From Geodermatophilaceae bacterium URHB0062 (GTDB taxonomy: Bacteria; Actinomycetota; Actinomycetes; Mycobacteriales; Geodermatophilaceae): DNA of 64,000 nt. The DNA lies in the NCBI GenBank assembly GCA_000620185.1, contig KK211088.1, forward strand, positions 264,498 to 328,497, read 5' to 3'. This document shows positions 1 to 8,672 of the stretch, one piece after another; the stretch's first letter is position 1, and each line of letters opens with the position of its first letter. A program made the position numbers and the translations under genes. The notes beneath the pieces are model-generated. The model made no database searches, was not told where the DNA came from, and was given only the letters and a program-made list of their open reading frames with translations.

Positions 1-586
1 CCTGCATCCGTGCCAGGAGGCTGCCGACACGGTTGTTGATCCGGACACCGATCTGGACGGCGCCGACCCGCGGATCGGCGAAGTACGGCGTGACCTCGTC
101 GACGGCGCACGGGTCGAGCCGCCCGTCGGCGTCGACGATCACGACGATGGTCCGGTCGGGGTCGCAGTCGACCAGGGATCCGGCCGCGAGGAACCGGACC
201 GCGGCGTTGAGCGCTTCGCCCTTGCCCTGTTGCGCGTCGGGATGGATGCGGCGGTAGAGCCGCACACGAGGGTCGCCCAGCGCTTCCACCACCGCTGCGG
301 TGTCGTCGGTGGAGGCGTCGTCGATCACCATGATCGTGTAGTTGTCGCCGGGAATGCTCAGCAGGCGGTTGACGGAGTTGGCGATGACCCTGTCCTCGTT
401 GAGGCAGGGGAGAAGGAAGACGAAGCGGAGTCCGCCGCGGTCGGGAGCCTTGCGCAGCCGGGGCTTCGGACGCGAAGCCACCAGCAGTGACATTCCGTGG
501 ACCAGGCTGAAAGCGACCATCACGACCGCGCCGCCCAGGCACACTTTGTCCAGGGCCGTCAGGGCGTAGATCGTTTCCGCGTCCAC
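1..586 (-). CDS. Membrane-attached family 2 glycosyltransferase, 3' end off the window
   Basis: This gene reads leftward and has no stop before base 1, so only about 195 N-terminal residues are visible. One hydrophobic segment (about residues 10-35) is followed by a GT2 catalytic core: an N-terminal FLLPCLNED motif, then IDDASTDDT, then IVDADG, the usual nucleotide-sugar and metal-binding acidic positions. The layout resembles processive BcsA/HasA-like synthases, but the acceptor half is missing and the substrate cannot be named. The GTG at 586 is chosen because a GGTGA sits about 8 bases upstream; the frame is open further upstream without a better start. It lies directly downstream of a small membrane ORF and an SIS isomerase on the same strand, suggesting one operon for an amino-sugar-containing surface glycan. 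Confidence 0.75.
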   Translation of the reverse strand, partial: MDAETIYALTALDKVCLGGAVVMVAFSLVHGMSLLVASRPKPRLRKAPDRGGLRFVFLLPCLNEDRVIANSVNRLLSIPGDNYTIMVIDDASTDDTAAVVEALGDPRVRLYRRIHPDAQQGKGEALNAAVRFLAAGSLVDCDPDRTIVVIVDADGRLDPCAVDEVTPYFADPRVGAVQIGVRINNRVGSLLARMQ

Positions 587-588
587 GA

Positions 589-825
589 CTACGTCACCGC
601 CGAATGGTGCGGACCGTGTGCCGACGCACGCCTCGGTCCGCGGCGTGAGCCCGGCGCGACCACGGCCAAGAAGCAGAGCCCGCTCATCAGTACCGCGTAG
701 AGGAGGAAGAGCCCCCCGGCCGCGTCCATGAACACTCGCGCGATCAACCAGAGGACGTTCCCGGTGGGCAGAGCATGGGCGATCGAGACCGATGCCAGCC
801 CCATGACCCCGCTGCTGTAGTGCAT
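589..825 (-). CDS. Small hydrophobic protein between SIS isomerase and glycosyltransferase
   Basis: A 78-residue ORF with an ATG start lies between two co-directional genes, 13 bases after the isomerase stop and almost touching the glycosyltransferase start. Roughly residues 10-60 are hydrophobic and could form two membrane helices; the C-terminal tail is Arg- and His-rich. I recognise no family. It could be a small accessory membrane subunit of the adjacent glycosyltransferase, or a chance reading frame. Position within a tight operon is the main support. Confidence 0.4.
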   Translation of the reverse strand: MHYSSGVMGLASVSIAHALPTGNVLWLIARVFMDAAGGLFLLYAVLMSGLCFLAVVAPGSRRGPRRASAHGPHHSAVT

Positions 826-838
826 GCCGGCTACCCGG

Positions 839-1915
839 TCAGGCCACGGTCACGGGCGACGCCGCGTGTCGGAGCTCGTCGGCGTGCCGGTCCAGCGTGA
901 CGGCCAGGCAGCGCGCCAGATGCTGGAACGCGAGGACGGACTCGAGATGTCCCCACGGCGGCGTGGGACCGGACAGGATCGGAAATGTGTCCTCGGATCG
1001 GCTGCCGACCCGGATGATCCGCGCGCCGCGTGCGGCCAGTTCCGCGACCGATCCGGCCAGACGACCGGGGTCGCCACTCTCCAGGACGACGACGGGGGTG
1101 CCCTCCTCGATCAGGGCGCTCGCCGCGTGCTCGAACCCGCCCGCGGGGATCACCTCCGCATTGAGGGACGTGGTCTCCGTGAGGCTGAGCGCCCCTTCTG
1201 CCGCGTACGGCAGGTCCGCGTCCCCTGAGAGGTAGAAGAAGCACCGGGATTGTGCGACGTCCTCCGCGAGCGCCATGGCAACGGGGACGGCAGCTGTGTG
1301 CGCCGCCTGCAGCTGCCCCGGTAGGCAGCCGAGGCGCAGTCCGAGCCGGGCCACGGCCGAGGTGTCCAGCGCACCGGTGGCCGCGGCGTAGGAGAGTGCC
1401 AGCGCAGAGCCGGTGACCACCTGGGTCGCGAACGTCGTGGTCGCCGCCATACCGATCTCATGACCCGCGCCGGACTCCAGCACGGCGTCGCAGCGGCGGG
1501 CCAGCCGTGAGTGGGGGTGGTTCGTGATGCCCAGCACCGGGCCGCGCACGGCGTCGAGGGCACGGAGCACATCGGAGGTCTCCCCGGATCGGGAGATCGC
1601 GATGGTGAGGAGTCCGTCGTCCGCGCGCGGGTCGACGAGCTCCTCGATTTCCGAGGCCACCACCGGCTCGGCGGCCATCCCGGCCACGACGCCGAAGGTG
1701 CGGCCGATCAGCTGGGATGCGTGCAGGGAGCTGCCGCAGCCGACGAAGCGCAGACGCGACGGCTGTGCGAGGTCCAGGCGCTTCCACAACCGGCCGTCCA
1801 GAACTCCGGGGAGGAGCCGCTCGAGCAGCCGGGCCACCAAGGACGGCTGCGCGGCGATCTCCTTTTCCCATTCGGAAGTGCTTTCCTGGCCGCGGCACGC
1901 GACGATTTCGATCAT
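839..1915 (-). CDS. SIS-domain sugar isomerase (GlmS isomerase-like)
   Basis: The 358-residue product has two sugar isomerase (SIS) folds. The first contains FVGCGSSLHASQL and ISRSGETSDVLRAL, the phosphosugar-binding Ser/Thr loops; the second begins near FFYLSGDADLPYA and includes an ALSLTETT segment. The arrangement and length match the isomerase half of glucosamine-6-phosphate synthase and FrlB/AgaS-type deglycases, and there is no glutaminase domain. It therefore probably interconverts or deaminates a phosphorylated amino sugar; the exact substrate is inference. ATG 1915 is preceded by a strong GGGGGAGG at 7-base spacing, so the longer in-frame start at 2038 is unlikely. It heads an operon with a small membrane ORF and a GT2 enzyme. 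Confidence 0.8.
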   Translation of the reverse strand: MIEIVACRGQESTSEWEKEIAAQPSLVARLLERLLPGVLDGRLWKRLDLAQPSRLRFVGCGSSLHASQLIGRTFGVVAGMAAEPVVASEIEELVDPRADDGLLTIAISRSGETSDVLRALDAVRGPVLGITNHPHSRLARRCDAVLESGAGHEIGMAATTTFATQVVTGSALALSYAAATGALDTSAVARLGLRLGCLPGQLQAAHTAAVPVAMALAEDVAQSRCFFYLSGDADLPYAAEGALSLTETTSLNAEVIPAGGFEHAASALIEEGTPVVVLESGDPGRLAGSVAELAARGARIIRVGSRSEDTFPILSGPTPPWGHLESVLAFQHLARCLAVTLDRHADELRHAASPVTVA

Positions 1916-2434
1916 GCGGAGGCCTCCCCCCGGTCGTTCAGCGCGGACAAGAAATGGACCTCTCGAAGCACGACGCAGAAACCTGACGTGCTCTGCACGC
2001 CGGCGACCTGCGTTCGCAGACGTGGTCGCACCGGCCAATTGCTGCGGTGGTCGATAGCTAGGTTCGATGACTCGGCGTGATCACGGAATCCACGCGGCCG
2101 GAACCGAGGTCTCCATGACTCTGCAGAGAGCGGCGCAGTTCCGCGCCGGCCTGCAGGCCCGAGGGTCACGTGGACGAATGCGCGGATGCACGCGGCGTTC
2201 GCAGTCTGAACGCAGTTCGTCACGGTTCGCGCCCGGGGTCTGGGCGCCTCTCGGCGATGGGAAAAGTAGCATCGCGCCCACGTCTCGCAAGGGGCTAGCT
2301 GCGCGGACAACTAAGTAGTTCAAGTACTACGCTGCGTACACAACACGGACGTTCACGGCGTGTTCAGCTTTTAGCCAACTAAGCCGCTCACAAAGGTGTG
2401 GAACCCAACCGTCCACATCCCGCAGAGTGTGCGC
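1916..2434. promoter_or_regulatory. Divergent intergenic region with imperfect palindrome at 2315-2330
   Basis: About 520 bases separate the leftward SIS operon from the rightward ANTAR gene. No credible gene is seen on either strand. The sequence is visibly less GC-rich near 2310-2400, as expected for promoters. A 16-base imperfect dyad, GTAGTTCAAGTACTAC, sits at 2315-2330 with six of eight symmetric pairs and could bind a dimeric regulator; this is suggestive only. Confidence 0.3.
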
Positions 2435-3172
2435 ATGCCCGACGAACGCCCCCGACCCCCGGACGGGGGTCTCCCGGCGCACGACCACCTGGGCCGGGCT
2501 CAGTCGCTGTTGCGCGCGATGGAGCACAGCGCGTCAGCGCTGCAGAGTCTCGTGTCCGATGTGCACGCTGAGGTCAGCCACGCGTCTCACGACCGCACGA
2601 CGGCGGCGCATGAGAATCAGGTCGCGGCGTTGCGCCGTGAGGTGGAGCAGTTGCGTGAGGCCTTGGTCTCGCGGTCGGTCATCGAGCGGGCGAAGGGCAT
2701 TCTCATGGAGCGGTTGGGGCTGTCGGAGGCTCAGTCCTTCGATCTGCTGAGCCACACCTCGCAACGCGGCCGACGAAAGCTGCGTGACGTGGCCGCCGAG
2801 ATCGCGCGTGAATCGCCGCTCACCGGACCGGATTCCAGTGACGGCGAACCCCGCATGCTCGGAGTGGCCGCCCCCGCCCTGCCGACAGACTCCCTCGCGC
2901 CGCTGAGGGCGGGTTCAGGCACGAGCACCGTGGCGATCGCGCTGCCGTCCCGCCACATGGACCCGGGGCGGCTGACCGATCGGACCATCGACCCAGAGGC
3001 GACGGCGGCGCGGGCTCCAGCACGGAGAAGCCGGAACGGCCGAACCCAGCGACCGGTTGGAGAACGAGGGGCCGAGGCGGGCAAATCCGGATCGCTCGGT
3101 GCCGATCGACCGGCTGGTGTCGCTCGTACAGACGAGCGTCACGATGAAGATGGGATCGCCAGCGCTCGCTAG
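2435..3172 (+). CDS. ANTAR-domain protein with coiled coil, putative RNA-binding antiterminator
   Basis: Residues about 15-85 form a heptad-rich helical region, followed by an ANTAR three-helix domain (about 85-135) with the typical VIERAKGILMERLGLSE core and a conserved second-helix region ending in LRDVAAEIAR. ANTAR domains bind paired hairpins in nascent RNA and prevent termination. The C-terminal 110 residues are low-complexity, Arg/Gly/Pro-rich and of unknown role. No GAF or receiver domain is present, so the signal input is unclear. ATG 2435 is taken as start; an in-frame GTG at 2396 is an alternative. Its TAG stop overlaps the TAG stop of the convergent sugar transferase within a CTAG. 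Confidence 0.75.
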   Translation: MPDERPRPPDGGLPAHDHLGRAQSLLRAMEHSASALQSLVSDVHAEVSHASHDRTTAAHENQVAALRREVEQLREALVSRSVIERAKGILMERLGLSEAQSFDLLSHTSQRGRRKLRDVAAEIARESPLTGPDSSDGEPRMLGVAAPALPTDSLAPLRAGSGTSTVAIALPSRHMDPGRLTDRTIDPEATAARAPARRSRNGRTQRPVGERGAEAGKSGSLGADRPAGVARTDERHDEDGIASAR

Positions 3173-4683
3173 TACGCCCCGGAACCCCGGAGGACGGCGC
3201 CGACGGTCTTCCAGAGGATCATGAAGTCGAAGGTCAGTGACCAGTTCTCGACGTAGCGGACGTCGATGCGCACAGAGTCGTCCCACGAGAGGTCCGAGCG
3301 CCCGCTGACCTGCCATAGGCCGGTGAGCCCGGGCTTGACGAGGAACCGCCGGTGCATGTCGAAGCCGTAGCGCTCGACCTCACTGGCCAGCGGCGGGCGC
3401 GGCCCGACAAGGGACATGTCACCGCGCAGCACGTTGATCAGCTGGGGCATCTCGTCGATGGAGTAGCGGCGGATGAACCTGCCGATGCCCGTGACCCTCG
3501 GGTCGTCCTTCTTCTTGAACAGGACGCCGTTGCCGTCGCTCTCGGGCGCCAGGTCGTCGACCATGCGGTCGGCACCGACGACCATGCTGCGGAACTTGAA
3601 CATCGGGAAGGTGCGCCCGTCGCGGCCGACCCGCTGCTGCTTGAAGAAGACCGGGCCAGGGCTGGTGACCTTAATGGTGAGCGCGACGGTCAGTAGGGCA
3701 GGCAGCAGGAAGAGCAGGCCGAACGCGGCCGCGGTCTTGTCGAAGAGGCTCTTGGTCAGCCGGCGGACACCGGCGAGCTCGGGGCGTTCCATGTGCAGCA
3801 GCGGCAGGCCCGACACCGGCCGGATCTGCACGCGGCTGCCGACCAGTTCGGTGACCGCGGGAGCAAGGAGCAGTTCGGCCTGCGTCTTCTCCAGCGCCCA
3901 GCCGAGCCGCCGCAGCGCCGATCCGTCGAGCTCCGGGCAGGGCAGAACGGCCACAGCGTCCACCTCGAAGCGGGCGACGACGTCGGCCACCTCGGCCAGG
4001 TTCCCGAGCACCGGCAGGCCGTTGAACGCCTCGGCCCCGGGTCGCTGCTGGTCTGACGGCAGGCAGCAGCCGATCACGCGGTAGCCGTGGTACGCCTCGC
4101 GGTCGATCTGCTCGTCGAGGGCGGCGACGGCGCTGCGGTGGCCGACAAGGATCGTCGTCTGCTGGTACCGCCCGCCACTCCGGGCCCGGTGCAGCAGTCG
4201 GCGTCGCGTGTAGCGCTGGGCCAGCGTCAAGGTGGTGGCGAGGGGAACCGCCAGGATGACGAACCCTCGGGCGACCTCGAGGCGGAACGCCCAGGAGACG
4301 GTGCCCAGCGTCGCCAGCAGCATCACGGCGGCGCCGTAGACGCGGCGGAATTCCTCGGGCCCTACCCAGAGATAGCGCTGCTCGTAGCTGCGGGCCACGA
4401 GCATCGCGCCGACCCAGATCAACGGCAGCGCCAGGGCTGCCCAGAAGGACGCGTGCGCGGTGCCACCGGCGTCGGTACCGAAGCGCACGGCATAGCCGGC
4501 GAGCCCCGCCATGGCAGCGCACACGACGTCGCCGACGACGACGCGTCGCACGTAGCCGTATCGCCAGGCCCGTCGAGCCTCGGTGCCCTCACCGCGCAGG
4601 CGACCGGCGTACGCGAACCACCCGCGCCCTGTCGAGTGCTGCACAGGGCGCGCCGTAGCCAGGCGCGTGTCGAGCAGGGACAT
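3169..4683 (-). CDS. Polyprenyl-phosphate sugar-1-phosphate transferase (WbaP/CpsE type), copy 1
   Basis: The 504-residue product catalyses the first membrane step of polysaccharide assembly, moving a sugar-1-phosphate from a nucleotide sugar to undecaprenyl phosphate. It shows about four N-terminal membrane helices (residues 45-170), a middle nucleotide-binding-like domain (about 180-300), a further helix, and the C-terminal bacterial sugar transferase domain (about 310-504) with FFKQQRVGRDG, FKFRSMV and PQLINVLRGDMSLVGPRP. The ATG at 4683 has GGGAGAG just upstream, which excludes the longer frame starting at 4962. A close paralogue lies at 5650-7308, and the tyrosine phosphatase between them suggests control by phosphorylation. 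Confidence 0.9.
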   Translation of the reverse strand: MSLLDTRLATARPVQHSTGRGWFAYAGRLRGEGTEARRAWRYGYVRRVVVGDVVCAAMAGLAGYAVRFGTDAGGTAHASFWAALALPLIWVGAMLVARSYEQRYLWVGPEEFRRVYGAAVMLLATLGTVSWAFRLEVARGFVILAVPLATTLTLAQRYTRRRLLHRARSGGRYQQTTILVGHRSAVAALDEQIDREAYHGYRVIGCCLPSDQQRPGAEAFNGLPVLGNLAEVADVVARFEVDAVAVLPCPELDGSALRRLGWALEKTQAELLLAPAVTELVGSRVQIRPVSGLPLLHMERPELAGVRRLTKSLFDKTAAAFGLLFLLPALLTVALTIKVTSPGPVFFKQQRVGRDGRTFPMFKFRSMVVGADRMVDDLAPESDGNGVLFKKKDDPRVTGIGRFIRRYSIDEMPQLINVLRGDMSLVGPRPPLASEVERYGFDMHRRFLVKPGLTGLWQVSGRSDLSWDDSVRIDVRYVENWSLTFDFMILWKTVGAVLRGSGAY

Positions 4684-5002
4684 TACTCTCCCGTTGATCT
4701 TGCGTTTAAGTGCAGCAAAGGGGCTGGGCTGCTGCGGCCGGATATCCCGCTTCGGCGGAACCCGGAGACCGGACCGTAAGTGGTACTTCGGGGTAAAGAT
4801 AGAGAGCAGCCGAAAAAAGGACACGCGAGGTGACCAGCGGATTCGTTCTTCTGACACTGCGCGCTCAAACGGTTGCAGCCCGTTCCGAATCGATCTACAA
4901 CGATGGAAATGGTTCGCCGGATACAACGGTTGAGCTTCACTCATCGGGGTCATGAGGGGCATTGGGACAGGTCGCTCGGCGGCTCCCTCGACCTACCGTC
5001 CG
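4684..5002. promoter_or_regulatory. Divergent region between sugar transferase and phosphatase, repeated AACGGTTG
   Basis: Nothing coding is evident here. The octamer AACGGTTG occurs twice, at 4868-4875 and 4925-4932, and the first copy is followed by CCCGTT, giving a short AACGG/CCGTT dyad. A third copy with the same following bases (AACGGTTGCAGC) lies near 7130 at the 5' end of the paralogous transferase. These may be operator sites, but the short length makes chance possible. Confidence 0.25.
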
Positions 5003-5653
5003 ATGGTGCGCATCCTGTTCGTCTGCACCGGAAACCTCTGCCGGTCACCCGTGGCGGAGCGGCTGGCCGTCCGCTGGGCGCGTGACCTCCTACGGCACAG
5101 CCCCGAGAACGACGTTGTCGAGATCGGCAGTGCTGGTGTCGACGCTTCCATTGGTCGACCGATGGATGCGCGCAGCGCGGAGGCACTGATCAATCTGGGC
5201 GGCGACCCCGCCGGCTTCTCGTCCCGGCTCCTCGAACCGTCCCTGGCCGAGGAGGCCGATCTGGTTCTCACCATGACCCGGCGTCAGCGCCGGGAGGTGC
5301 TGGAGAAGAATCCGCGTGGTCTGCGTCGGACCTTCACCCTCCTGGAGGCCGCTGACCTGCTCGGTAGCGCGGACCTCGCCGGGTTGAGGCTCATGCCGCT
5401 TGCTCAGCGGGCACGGGAATTGGGTCTGCGCCTTGATGCCGCACGCAGCCGCCACCCCACGACGGGGTTCGACGACATGCCGGACCCCATCGGCCGGTCG
5501 GCAGCCGTCCACGCGGAGGTGGCCACGGCCATCGCCACTGCACTTCGGCCGCTGGCCGACATCCTCTTCAGCAGCGTCCGCCCGATGGCCGCCCTGCCCG
5601 TTGGGGACGACGACTTCGCGAGGCGCTCGCCCCCGGGCATCCAGTTTTCCTAG
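5003..5653 (+). CDS. Low-molecular-weight protein tyrosine phosphatase
   Basis: The P-loop C8-T-G-N-L-C-R14-S (Cys-x5-Arg) lies at residues 8-15, and the general-acid Asp lies in FDDMPDPIG near residue 160. Both catalytic elements are intact in a 216-residue protein, longer than the 150-160 typical of the family because of an insertion before the acid loop and a C-terminal tail of about 40 residues. The family removes phosphate from the tyrosine-rich tail of BY-kinases and from sugar transferases in Wzb/Wzc-type systems. It sits between two such transferases, 3 kb from a BY-kinase. ATG 5003 is directly before the first strand; an upstream ATG at 4952 is less likely. The stop overlaps the convergent gene's stop. 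Confidence 0.88.
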   Translation: MVRILFVCTGNLCRSPVAERLAVRWARDLLRHSPENDVVEIGSAGVDASIGRPMDARSAEALINLGGDPAGFSSRLLEPSLAEEADLVLTMTRRQRREVLEKNPRGLRRTFTLLEAADLLGSADLAGLRLMPLAQRARELGLRLDAARSRHPTTGFDDMPDPIGRSAAVHAEVATAIATALRPLADILFSSVRPMAALPVGDDDFARRSPPGIQFS

Positions 5654-7308
5654 TACGCCCCCGACCCCCGGAGGACGGCGCCCGCTGTCTTCCAGAGGAT
5701 CATGAAGTCGTACGTCAGCGACCAGTTCTCGACGTAACGGACGTCGATGCGCACCGAGTCGTCCCAGGAGAGGTCCGAGCGCCCGCTGACCTGCCAGAGA
5801 CCGGTGAGCCCGGGCTTGACCAGGAAGCGGCGGTGCATGTCGAAGCCGTAGCGCTCGACCTCGCTCTGCAGCGGCGGACGCGGGCCCACCAGCGACATGT
5901 CACCGCGCAGGACGTTGATCAGCTGGGGCAGCTCGTCGATGGAGTACCGGCGCATGATCTTGCCGATGCCCGTGATGCGCGGGTCGTCCTTCTTCTTGAA
6001 GAGGACGCCGTTGCCGTCGCTTTCGCTCGCCAGGTCGTCGACCATGCGGTCCGCGCCGACGACCATGCTGCGGAACTTGACCATCGCGAAGGTGTGGCCG
6101 TCGCGACCGACCCGCTCCTGCTTGAAGAAGACCGGGCCGAGGCTGCTGACCTTGATCGCGAGCGCGACGGTCAGGAGCGCAGGCAGCAGGAAGAGCAACC
6201 CGAGGGCAGCGGCGGTCCGATCGAAGAGGTCCTTGGTGAGCCGTCGGACGCCCTTGAGCTCGGGCCGCTCCATGTGCAGAAGAGGAAGGCCCGAGACCGG
6301 GCGGATCTGCACGCGAGTACCAACGATCTCGGTGACCGCTGGCGCGAGCAGTAGTTCGGCCTGCGTCTTCTCCAGCGCCCAGCCGAGGCGCCGCAGCGCC
6401 GGACCGTCGAGCTCGGGGCACGGCAGCACCGCAACCGTGTCCACCTCGTATCGGGCGACGGCGTCGGCGACGTCGTCGAGGTCACCGAGCACAGGGAGGC
6501 CGTTGAAGGCGTCGACCGCCGGGCGGTGCTGGTCGGCCGGCAGGCAAACGCCAACGACGCGGAGCCCGTGGTATGCCTCACGGTCGATCTGCTCGTCGAG
6601 GGCGGCGACGGCGCTGCGGTGGCCGACGAGGAGCGTCGTCTGGAGGAACTTGCCGTGGTTACGAGCCCGGTGGAGCCACTGCCGCTGGACGTAGCGCTGA
6701 GCGAGCGTCAGCACCGTGGCCAGCGGCAGCGCAACGATGACGAAGCCACGGGCCAGTTCGAGCCGAAAAGCCCAGGACACCGTGCCGACAGTGGCGAGCA
6801 GCATGCCGGCAGCGAAGAAGACCCGGCGGAACTCTTCGGGCCCAACCCAGAGAAAGCGCTCCTCATAGCTGCGGGCGACCAGCATGATCACGACCCAGAC
6901 GACCGGCAGCAGGAGGACGGCCCACACAGACTCCTGAGCGGGAGATGCCTGAGTGCTGCTAAATCGCACGACATAGCCCACGAACGCGGCGGTGACGGCG
7001 CAGAGCGCATCCGCGACAACCGTGCGACGCACGTAGGCCGCACGCCAGGCGCGCCTAGCAACGGTGCCGTCCCCGCGAAACCGTGCGGCGAACGCATTCC
7101 ACCCTCGACCGACCTGCTCACCCGTGCGAACGGTTGCAGCGTCGGGAGCATCCAGAGCAAAAATCGCCGTACCCCCGTGCGAAAGATGGCGCTCGTGCGC
7201 CGAGACCAGGAACCCCGTAAAGCTGGGAACTCCAGCGTTCAACCAGCGAGGCAAAGGTACAGGTCGCTGTGCGTGTCGCGAAAGGGGAGTTTCGAAAAGT
7301 CCCTGCAC
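5650..7308 (-). CDS. Polyprenyl-phosphate sugar-1-phosphate transferase (WbaP/CpsE type), copy 2
   Basis: This is a paralogue of the gene at 3169-4683 with the same domain order: N-terminal membrane helices, nucleotide-binding-like middle domain, and a C-terminal sugar transferase domain (about residues 358-552) with FFKQERVGRDG, PQLINVLRGDMSLVGPRP and GLTGLWQVSGRSD. The two proteins are near-identical from the middle onward and differ mainly in the first 100 residues. GTG 7308 is the first start in the open frame; the homologous start of copy 1 would fall near residue 55, but no ATG or GTG is seen in frame there, so the 5' end is uncertain. It probably primes a second lipid-linked glycan or acts as a back-up. 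Confidence 0.87.
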   Translation of the reverse strand: MQGLFETPLSRHAQRPVPLPRWLNAGVPSFTGFLVSAHERHLSHGGTAIFALDAPDAATVRTGEQVGRGWNAFAARFRGDGTVARRAWRAAYVRRTVVADALCAVTAAFVGYVVRFSSTQASPAQESVWAVLLLPVVWVVIMLVARSYEERFLWVGPEEFRRVFFAAGMLLATVGTVSWAFRLELARGFVIVALPLATVLTLAQRYVQRQWLHRARNHGKFLQTTLLVGHRSAVAALDEQIDREAYHGLRVVGVCLPADQHRPAVDAFNGLPVLGDLDDVADAVARYEVDTVAVLPCPELDGPALRRLGWALEKTQAELLLAPAVTEIVGTRVQIRPVSGLPLLHMERPELKGVRRLTKDLFDRTAAALGLLFLLPALLTVALAIKVSSLGPVFFKQERVGRDGHTFAMVKFRSMVVGADRMVDDLASESDGNGVLFKKKDDPRITGIGKIMRRYSIDELPQLINVLRGDMSLVGPRPPLQSEVERYGFDMHRRFLVKPGLTGLWQVSGRSDLSWDDSVRIDVRYVENWSLTYDFMILWKTAGAVLRGSGAY

Positions 7309-7389
7309 AAGTCCATGTCGCGCAACAAGATCCGCGGAGCGGTAGTCACACAGTGAAGCGTCCCGCCTCCTCTGCGCGATAGCAGGACG

Positions 7390-7752
7390 TCTTCCGCGCA
7401 GCGCAGGCTGACTTTGCTACCTGCTGGAGCATCGGTGAGTCGCCGGCTTGTCTTGGGGTTAGCGCTATCACCAGCAGTCGGCCGCGGCCGTCGACGAACT
7501 CGTGGATCTTCGTCGATAGGCACCCCGGAGCGTCCGGTTGCGTTATCGGGCGTTCCTCCCACCGGTGGGGCCGCTCCCACACGGTCTGCCACGGGCCGAA
7601 GGAGACGGGCAGTCGCGCCACGAGATCCCGCAGCCGAACCGGTAGATCACCGTTCCGACCGCTTGCCGGCGATCGCGGACGGGCGGGGACTTCACGACAT
7701 CCGCGGAGGGCATGAACACCGTGATCCGCTCCCACTGAGCATCGGGTAGCAC
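7390..7752 (-). mobile_element. Decayed IS5-family transposase fragment
   Basis: The first 47 codons from 7752 read as the IS5/IS1182-type N-terminus (LPDAQWERI, PPVRDRRQAV, IYRFGCGISWRD). Near 7611 the reading shifts frame into FGPWQTVWERPHRW, and the sequence then jumps to CLSTKIHEFVDGRGR and LTPRQAGDSPM, which belong much further along such transposases. The frameshift plus internal deletion removes the DDE region, so the element is inactive. It marks past insertion at the left side of the polysaccharide locus, next to a decayed phosphatase gene. Terminal inverted repeats were not identified. Confidence 0.7.
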
Positions 7753-7811
7753 TTGTTCGCCATAGATGCCGCAGCAGATCGCCCCTCCACGCCTAATTAA
7801 GCAGACGCGCC

Positions 7812-8006
7812 CTAGTTGACCTCATAACTGGCCCCGCAACTTGTGCACACGTTGTGCTTCTGAACCTCTGCGTCCCATCCGGGGTTCAGCCAGGCCAGTC
7901 CCGTCCTTATCTTCCGGCTCGTGACAACCATCAACCCTGCTCCACAGAGCGCGCAGCGGCGCTCGGCCGGCAGGGCGCTGGTCTGCTTCCGTCGCTCCAA
8001 TCTCAC
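7812..8006 (-). CDS. Small putative zinc-ribbon protein
   Basis: A 64-residue reading frame contains CALCGAG about 20 residues in and CTSCGAS near the C-terminus, two CxxC pairs that could hold one zinc ion. The sequence between them (RTGLAWLNPGWDAE) is not low-complexity and does not resemble the surrounding decayed DNA. No named family is recognised. GTG 8006 has no clear ribosome site. The longer frame that continues to 8561 runs through the phosphatase pseudogene, so only the C-terminal part is proposed as a gene. Confidence 0.35.
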   Translation of the reverse strand: MRLERRKQTSALPAERRCALCGAGLMVVTSRKIRTGLAWLNPGWDAEVQKHNVCTSCGASYEVN

Positions 8007-8149
8007 TGTTCCAATCTGGTGGCGGCCCCAGAGGCGCTGCTCCGCACCTGGTGGAGTGTGGCGGCGTAGGGCCGCCCCGCAGCCATGAGCCAGCGACGCC
8101 TTAGGAGATGAACGGGGGACGTCTAGTTTCCAGGGTGTCAACCCTGTCC

Positions 8150-8561
8150 AGGCGCCGCCGAATTGGCAACAGCGCTTCCGCGATCGCCTCGACGACCTCC
8201 TGTGAACGACCAGCGGCTGCTGGATCGGATCACGGACGTCGTCCTCGGCGCTGTGCCGCTGGGAGCGGGCAGCAGCATCCCCTGAACCAGGCCTGCGGCG
8301 CGCTCGGTGAAGTTCTCCCCGCCGGGCCGGGCTTCCGGACCCGAGCGGCGAGGTCGACTGCCGCGAGCAGGGTGAAGGTGCGTGCCGGGGCCCCGCTGCG
8401 CGGGCGTATGAGACGTTGCGTCGATGGCCCCGGCTCATCACAAGGACGAGGTCGGCATAACGCCATGCGGTCGGCCAGCGGCCGGGCGCGAAGTCGCCCG
8501 GGTCGGCTCCCAGCCCTGCGCCGCGAGAGGGCTGTCGGCTGCATGCCCGCCGGTATTGCAC
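8150..8561 (-). pseudogene. Remnant of a second low-molecular-weight tyrosine phosphatase
   Basis: Three stretches in different frames match the intact phosphatase at 5003-5653 in order: LGADPGDFA with YADLVLVMSRGHRRNV, then ARTFTLLAAVDLAAR, then EDDVRDPIQQPLVVH, the last corresponding to the catalytic-acid loop. At least two frameshifts separate them, and no sequence for the Cys-x5-Arg P-loop was found upstream, so the gene is N-terminally truncated and dead. It sits 3' of the sugar transferase copy 2 and before the BY-kinase, as if the phosphatase-transferase pair had been duplicated and one phosphatase lost. Confidence 0.65.
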
Positions 8562-8672
8562 CTCGTCGGCCGGCTACCGCCATCACCGCCCATGGGGGGC
8601 TACGCACGGCTCCCGGTGCGTCGCCTGCGACAAAGCCCGCTCCTCAGGAGAAGAGTCAGGCCGCCGTCTAGG

